Origin: Apostichopus japonicus
Lineage: Eukaryota > Echinodermata > Holothuroidea > Aspidochirotida > Stichopodidae
Direction of reading: 5' to 3'
DNA length: 64,000 nucleotides
Assembly: GCF_037975245.1 (NCBI RefSeq)
Contig: NC_092563.1
Span: 24,460,960-24,524,959, forward strand
Positions 57,526 to 64,000 of this stretch are shown one piece after another. The notes beneath the pieces are model-generated. The model was not told where the DNA came from. It searched no databases and was given only the letters and a program-made list of their open reading frames with translations. How positions within the stretch are numbered: the first letter of the stretch is position 1; each line of letters begins with the position of its first letter. A program made the translations under genes and the position numbers.

Positions 57526-59985
57526 ACTTTACTAGCCATTCCTTAAAATAAACAGAGGGCGCTATTTTATTGAACCTAACAATTTCCGCAAAACTTGGCA
57601 AGTTGCTGTCTATGACTGCAAATCATAATATTCATTGTGTTGACCACAACTACGATCTAGTCAATCACCTGCCATTGGTTAGTAAGCAAGTTCATCAGGC
57701 ATGTTCGCAACATGTGAGCGCTTGCATGGAATCATGTTTCTTAAAGTCAGAGATCTTTAATCTGATTAAACAGTACAGATCGCACACATTTGGACCGTCT
57801 TGACAGCGCAGGCCTCCTTTGAAGAGCCTCATTGTACAGCCAAAACATATGTTAAATATACTATGAAGGGATTACAACAAAAGGGACATTGTTTGATGGT
57901 AATCCCCCCCCCCCCCAAAAAAAAAAAAAAAAAAAAAAAAACTTGTGAGGATTGCAATAGTCAGTTTGTGTCAGACTGAAGGGATTAAAACATAATGGTT
58001 CAAACTGGGCATTCAACATTATGGAGGAAATCTGTTGGGAGTTTGCAATTGACCATCACCGTTTATCTAATATATTTTTGCCCCTATACGGTCCCTTAGA
58101 TTGATATATGGTGCATTGGTATCAAGGTATTAAATATGGAATCATTCTGCAATGGGCTCATTATAGGCAACAACCCTCCCCCCCAACCCCTCCATACCAA
58201 CTCCCCTGCCCAGCATCCCCATTTGATCTAGAAGCTTGGGATGGGGGCAAACAGGAACAATAGTTGTGGCCAGTTATATATCCACAGCACGGTGGTGTGA
58301 ATTGTAGTACAAATTTATTGTCTGTTCTTTTCACTTCATTGCCAGCTTTGAAGTGAAATTCTTTAAAAGCTTCACTGTGGATATATGCCGTGTGCCTTGT
58401 GTTTATGTAGTTTGATATGGGAAGGTATTAATATTATATGATCTACCCTTTATTAAATCTTCTGTTGCATTCTTGAAAAAAAGGTATATTTTCTTCCATA
58501 ATCTTTGAGATTTTGTTTCAAGTGTTAGGTTTTTGTTTGATCTAAGCACCAAACAACAAGCATGTGGCCTGTCCCACCATCTTCACAATGTCAATCCAGT
58601 TTATACTACCTGGTTCGTTTCATTAGTTATTGTTTGCTCTCATCCAAGGATTGTTTATAATTCTGGTACTTTAAGGTTGCCCTGGTGATGATCCATTGTT
58701 AGACAGACGCAGATACTCAGCTATTCAAGGGTGTGAAGACTCGCGCAAAAAGAAATTCTTATGCCGCTCATCTGAACTAGTTTGGAATGAGGTGTAACAG
58801 AAGTGTTCGATCCCAGAAAATACACACACAGCTTGCTACCGTCGGTAATTAGACACTATTGTACAGTCAGTACATACAGCTGCGGTCAATACCCACAGCA
58901 CAGTGTATAAACATTATAGCGATGGACATCTCAGGTCCAGCTAAAGATAACAAGGTATCACATTTCATTGCTGTCTGCATTTTGTAGCGACACAAACAAA
59001 ACGTCACGATCGCAAGCAACAGAAAGTTAACTTTTTCAGATGGCCGCACACGGTTTGGGGCGAGGCTTCAATACTGTACAGCAACTCTCGAGCACATTTA
59101 GGTGAAGTCACTTTATAATCATAGTACTATATCATTATCAAATCACACAATTGTATTATTTTCAAGGCTTACGATTGAAATTTTTGTACGGAAGTTAACA
59201 GAGGATATTTTTTTTTTACAATTCCAATACTTTTTAGGTCTTTAGGTTGCTTTAGTAAGGATCCACTATAAAAGTGATATAAAGTACCAGTTATATAAAT
59301 CAATGAAAACATGGACCTTTGACCACCTAAATTGACATAGACATTTACTTTGCTCATTGCTTACCTGTCTCCTCACAACCTTATTACTCTATTCTACTGT
59401 TTCTAGAATGAAACTGGTAAACTTTAAACACTGTGCACCCTCTATTACCTGACCCTTCTGGTTAATGCCCTTCTAATTCTACCACCTAAAGTGTCTAGAA
59501 TGTTTGTTTTGTGCTTTGATTTAATTTGTAATTCAATTTGCTTGGAACTGTGTTTAACACAGGTCCTGATAAATAATCAGGACCTTTTTGATGTATTTCA
59601 GAAGAAGGAATAACTGGTCATATTTCCTGTGCAGCCCGGTAAGTAACCTTTTTTTACTTGGGAGGTCTTTGAAACAGTTTTGGGAGTGTGTCTTGTCCCA
59701 TTTTGTACCACATTTTTGGGGTATGGGTAGCAGTTTATTGCTAATGCTAGTTTTCCCACCTGTTATTGCATGTCAGTGTTGTTCACTTTTATGTATAGTG
59801 TTCCCATCACTATTTTGTTAATTGTGGATTATCCTGTTTTACTCCTCTTTTTGGGAGATTAGATCAGTGGGTTTTGAAGACGGTATCAGTAGGATACAAA
59901 GTATAGTTTACCTCTGGTCCGCCTTTCTGGGAGGAGGAAGAGTTACGCCAGCACTAGCAGATCCCGTCCCAAAGTTTGCTCTTCA
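57526..59985. other. Intergenic, no gene recognised
   Basis: Holds a C-run and A-run (57906-57942), and a short inverted repeat TATATATCCACAG / CTGTGGATATAT at 58275 and 58375. No supported gene. Confidence 0.45.
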
Positions 59986-59989
59986 GGGG

Positions 59990-60660
59990 AAATTTTGACA
60001 TTGTTACAAAAACAGGCAGTCATAGAGGTTTTGGGAAAGGTGGGACCACTCTTCCAGCCCTCATTTTTTTTTTCACCATGGCGTCCCATCCTCAATCTGA
60101 AACTCCTCAATGAAGAGCATGTAAAACCACAAAATCCTTTGAAGTCCTATACAAGGTTTAGGTTGGATAGTGAACGACGTGAAGTCAAATCTCATCCCAG
60201 CCACATGTCGATTTGATTTCCATGGGATTACTTAGAGGCAACTGCCTTCCCACCTCTGTGCCTACTGAATCAGGTGATACGAAAACCAGGCAGTACTCGA
60301 GACGGATACTCCTATACAGCATCAGTCTGGCCTTGCAGGCAGTGGTTCTTGGAGCTACTACAGTAATTGTTGGATGTTCCAGTGATCTTACCGGACACTT
60401 CCCCATCTACTACCACAGAGGAGAGGAACACTTATCCACCTGAACATCAAGGGTTTGAGATTAGTTGCCTCAAAGCTGGAAGCTGTCACAACTTTCAGAC
60501 AGGAGGGCTTTTCCGAGCCACTTGCTTCCATTGTGGCCAACACGACTGCAAAGATTCAGAGAGTGGTGCCACAGCAGACAAGTATCTCCTACCAAGCCAA
60601 ATGGTGGCAGGTAGTGTCTTACAGACCCTCTTTGATGACGGGAAACAAGTAACCACCACA
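59990..60660 (+). pseudogene. DIRS-like retrotransposon remnant (RT and tyrosine-recombinase pieces)
   Basis: One plus-strand frame reads LTLLQKQAVIEVL ... FFFSPWRPILNLKLLNEEHV, the start of a DIRS-type RT (normally with GGWRPVINLKxLN). After a stop at 60214 it continues AFPPLCLLNQVIRK, then ASVWPCRQWFLELLQ-stop-LLDVPVILPD, the conserved region before the tyrosine recombinase. A second frame then gives GFSEPLASIVANTTAKIQRV and SISYQAKWWQVVSYR, resembling the recombinase core-binding domain. RT core, RNase H and catalytic recombinase residues were not seen. Stops and a frameshift show it is dead. Assignment rests on motif order recognised by eye. Confidence 0.72.
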
Positions 60661-61391
60661 AAGAATTAAAGATCAGCGAACTCGATGCACAACAAAGTGT
60701 CAACAAAAGACCATTGGTATCATGAGGAGGAAGGGCATTGAATGGAGGGGTCCGGTCATTGAGGGCGCATAGTGTTAGATAAGTCACCAGTTCAGAGTAG
60801 AGTGCTAAGGTATTGAGGAGACAGGTCAGCTTGTCACTCATGAATATCCAAACCAGTAAGTTTTGGAAAATATCAGTCTTCTAAAGATTGCACAACTGAT
60901 TACTTTGCTGTCAATGTTACTTGATGCTCTTAAATGAACCCATAATTTTCTGTGGCCAAAGAAAATGGCTTTTACGTCAAGAAGAAATTATCTTACTTAT
61001 GAGAAAGAATTTGTAAAGCGTGGGGTCATAAAAATCACGATCACTTGTCTAAAGTTTTGTAACCCTTCCCATTTCCGTCCACAGGGTTGGTAAGTATATA
61101 GTACAGCCTATAACCATTATTATTGTCCACTCAAGCTTATAGGAATGTGTGAATACCAACTATTGCATATGGTCTGATGAATATTTCTTACACCTTAAGA
61201 AAGAAGGTGTTTCTTCACAGTTCAGTAATTTTAGGACCTGTTTGGTATCAAATATTATGCCAGAGACCATCATTTATAGAAAATCGTTCTTTTGCATTAG
61301 ATGTCTGGGCAGCAAATGGGCTGCTTCACTCTTTAGAAACTTTTGTATGATTTTTGCCGAAACAGTGGAAAGACAGAATAAGGCATTCAAA
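60661..61391. other. Sequence upstream of the second secreted-protein exon
   Basis: Holds the presumed 5' UTR and promoter of the gene beginning at 61392, but no TATA box or start site could be fixed. Confidence 0.4.
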
Positions 61392-61467
61392 ATGTTGGAT
61401 TTGCCTGGAATAAAATTTGTACTTTCACTTAGCTTTCTTGCCTATGCAAATGCTCAATTTACCAATG
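61392..61467 (+). CDS. Probable first coding exon (signal peptide) of a second secreted-protein gene
   Basis: Encodes MLDLPGIKFVLSLSFLAYAN, then AQFTN and one base of the next codon, followed by the donor GTGAGT. A hydrophobic core (FVLSLSFLAYA) ending in ANA-Q is a good signal peptide with a likely cut after ANA. The frame stays open upstream to 61149, but only this ATG puts the hydrophobic run near the amino terminus. At 76 nt and phase 1 it matches the HYR gene's first exon in length and phase, so a modular extracellular protein is likely. Following exons are outside the window or unrecognised within the last 2.5 kb. Confidence 0.6.
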
Positions 61468-63548
61468 GTGAGTAACGTTTTTGTTTGTTTTTCACACTAT
61501 AACAGTAAATGGAAGTTCCAACTGTAAAGTGTAACTATTTTCTTGAAGAACCTACTGCCACGATTAATGTTGATCACAGTGCATGTTAATGGTTTTCAAG
61601 AGCCACGGAATGAGGAGAAAACGTTAAACGTATATTCAGATAGAAACTTGGTGATAAAGTAGGCCTGTGTAACAACATTCGGTCTGTCGCCGTCGAAATG
61701 ATATGCTTTAAAACTGTCAAAAAGTCAGCACAAACTTGATAGAACATAGGACCCATCTTAGAGGTAGTTTGCATATAGGCTACTGTGGCTTTAAAGATTC
61801 ATGTTCAAGATCGACAACCAGGATGCCAACAATCATATATTCAAGTGTATGAGCTGAGTATTAGGTTTTAATCGACTATAACTTTAGGCTGGCTAATTAC
61901 TGAGGCCGTTTGGCAGCATGTTCAATTGGACGTATTCGATGTCAATTTGCATAGTCGTACACATTTATAGTTTGTTATATTTTGTACATATTTTAAGTTC
62001 CTTTTTGCCAGTTGTGAATGACAAAGGGAGAGTGTAGGAACTGCGTACATTAATGAAAGGCATTTAAAATGAGGCAGGAGCGGACTGGTGGAAATTAAAG
62101 AAGGGCGCGTCTCCCTGGAGTCTTTGAATCCCACTACCGACAAAGAAGTGGGGGGGGGGGGGCTGGGATCTCCCTCCAGAAAAAAAGTAAGACAGCTGTT
62201 TTCCAATGGTTGGTGAGGGATGGGATGGGGGCTTGGCGGGCCTTCACCCTCATGGATCCGCGATTGTGGGTTGTTCATATCTAATCAAGCTGTAGGCCTT
62301 TTTTTCGGTAGGAAATATATAGCATAAACAAGTTATTGCCCAGGAAGCCGGGGTACAACTCCGGGCGCGCGGTTTCCTTTGAAGGAAATAGGAAATGCGA
62401 CTACCGTTTGTTTTAAGTCGTGATATCACAGAAAACTTACATGATTTCATAATAGTTGATCCAATTTCCATATTTAGTACCTCGGAGTACTCTATAGCCA
62501 TGGCATGATGAAAGAAACCTCCATTATTAGTCTCGATGAAGCTTGGCGATCAATCGGGGATTTTCTCTCTCTCTTTTTTCTTCCAAATTCAAACGTACTT
62601 ATTATTAGCACAACCCATTTCGACCTAATTATAGATCAGGGACAGTAGGCCTACATCTTTTCAACGGGAACCACGTTCAATAACCTCACATCAGCTATAT
62701 CTCTCTACGTTATAAGCTCCATTAACTAACATAACCAGTCGTGGAGGGGGGGGGGGGGTGGGAATAGCAATCTTGCCCTCCCACATACTTTAAATCATGT
62801 GCCGTGTAACGTCCGACCGTAGTGCTCATTAGCCGCATATCGAAAAGATGGGCTACTGGGAGCGCCAAACTCTTTGAATTGTAACAGCCAAACGGATACT
62901 CGCGAAAGACAAACGTATGACGTCCTAAGTATAGGTTCAATGCGTAATGAGGTAGCATATGCCTACTTTATATAATTACCCCGGCATTGACCTGTAGGCT
63001 ACACTTAAATTGTCAAAGTCACGAGCTAGTTTTGTAACACCTTGCAGAAGTTGTTTTATATGTGGAGGCGACCCATTGCAATAACTTACATGACTTCTGG
63101 CCATTAATGGCACCTTGCATTTTTTCCGTATCGTGACTAAGCAGAGTTTTAGTTAATTACGAAACCCCAAATGTTTCGTTACTTGGAAACAGGACTTAAT
63201 TTATTATTCCTCACCTATAAATAAAACTTCCTTCGCTCTGTAATTGATTTGCTTTAAAATCGTCGTAATTCGCCCCACTTCTAAAGCCTGACCCTGTATT
63301 ACCGTTCATGCACTACAACATCTAATTGTAAATCCACTGAAAGTCAAATCCGAGTTGTCGACATATTTTATACAATTCTCCGGTTTTTTGTTTCCTTGAT
63401 ATATTTCGACTTTTCATGGATGCACACCATTAGAACGTCACGTGATCTTCGGGGATCTGTGGGTTTTATGTGCATTCCATGCCATTTGTGTTGTATTTCG
63501 TAGAGGTTGAGTTCGTTGTGACAGAGGCAGTAGATTGAGTTTTTTTGG
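61468..63548 (+). other. Probable intron 1 of the second gene
   Basis: No HYR or other domain exon was recognised on the plus strand. Contains G-runs at about 62150 and 62745. Low-complexity frames on the minus strand have no recognisable domain. Confidence 0.4.
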
Positions 63549-63940
63549 CAGTGGCGTAGGAAGGTACTTTTGAGTGGGGGGGATGAAGACTGATGGCCGG
63601 CCTGGGGGAGGGGTCTAAGGGGGTGTCCCACTCCCCTTTGAGAATTTTTGCATTTCCAGGTGGCCTCAGATGTAATTTGGTGCAATATAGCACACTTCAA
63701 CACCCACTCCATTTTGTAAATAATTTTGCACTTTCACCTGGTCTTAGATGCAATTTGGTGCTCCAAATGAGATTTTTTTTCTGCCAAAATGTTCTGAGTA
63801 AAATGAATAATGTTATCATTTATTGGGAAATAAAAAAGGAGTTTTCTGACTTGCGAAGCGGGGGGCGGAATGATACTTCCGCCCCCATATTTTTCACTGG
63901 GGGTGGCTGGCGCCCCAGCCCCCCGGTTCCTACGCCCTTG
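63549..63940. mobile_element. hAT-type MITE, inverted orientation
   Basis: Starts CAGTGGCGTAGGAAGG and ends with inverted CAAGGGCGTAGGAACC, the reverse of the other copies. Flanks TTTTTTGG and GTTTTTGG agree at seven of eight positions. The interior includes the GCGGGGGGCGGAA and TCAGATGTAATTTGG regions of the family. Confidence 0.86.
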
Positions 63941-64000
63941 GTTTTTGGTGCTAAAAACTTGAACTGGTTTTTACCAAAGATCATTCTTTTTTGTAGCCTC

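Noticed and set aside
60213-60443. A small membrane protein (hydrophobic frame with LLYSISLALQAVVLGATTVI)
   Set aside because: The overlapping frame carries conserved DIRS-element motifs, so this frame is a shadow.

Overview
This is eukaryotic genomic DNA. It has spliced coding exons with GT..AG borders, long introns, many microsatellites and minisatellites, and decayed LINE, Ty3/gypsy, DIRS, hAT and other DNA elements. The one clear multi-exon gene encodes HYR (hyalin-repeat) domains, the extracellular adhesion and matrix module that is strongly expanded in echinoderms. I infer an invertebrate deuterostome, most likely an echinoderm (sea urchin, sea star, sea cucumber or relative); the species cannot be fixed from sequence alone.

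Layout. (1) About 1-18.9 kb, minus strand: a secreted HYR-domain gene. It starts with a 76-nt signal-peptide exon at 18841-18916, then has a 3.9-kb intron, two divergent HYR exons, and a tandem array of very similar HYR exons that runs off the left edge. The array unit is 979 bp with two alternating exon types (A and B). All exons are phase 1-1, so any exon can be gained, lost or skipped without changing frame. The array carries visible rearrangements: a three-unit higher-order repeat (2,937 bp), a 1,704-bp TTAA-flanked segment with three more HYR exons (C, D, E) that splits an A exon, a later tandem duplication of that arrangement (2,687 bp), and a scar where a B exon was deleted. I count 26 intact HYR exons here plus split fragments. 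(2) 19.1-61.3 kb: a gene-poor stretch filled with mobile-element remains and satellites. These include a tRNA-like element between two TA arrays, hAT-type MITEs with 8-bp target duplications, a family of elements ending in GCGTATCCAGG that carry long polypyrimidine tracts, a palindrome-rich short-period array (32.7-33.2 kb), a Ty3/gypsy gag-protease-RT remnant (37.2-38.9 kb), LINE fragments, a 21-bp minisatellite (52.7-54.4 kb) and a 48-bp minisatellite co-duplicated with a MITE (56.3-57.5 kb). (3) 60-60.7 kb: a DIRS-like element remnant. (4) 61392-61467, plus strand: a probable first coding exon of a second secreted-protein gene whose body lies to the right of the window.

The two signal-peptide exons point away from each other and have the same length and end phase (76 nt, phase 1), the arrangement expected for modular extracellular proteins. 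The rest of the window looks like non-coding, transposon-derived DNA. Most long open frames in it are low-complexity or satellite artefacts.
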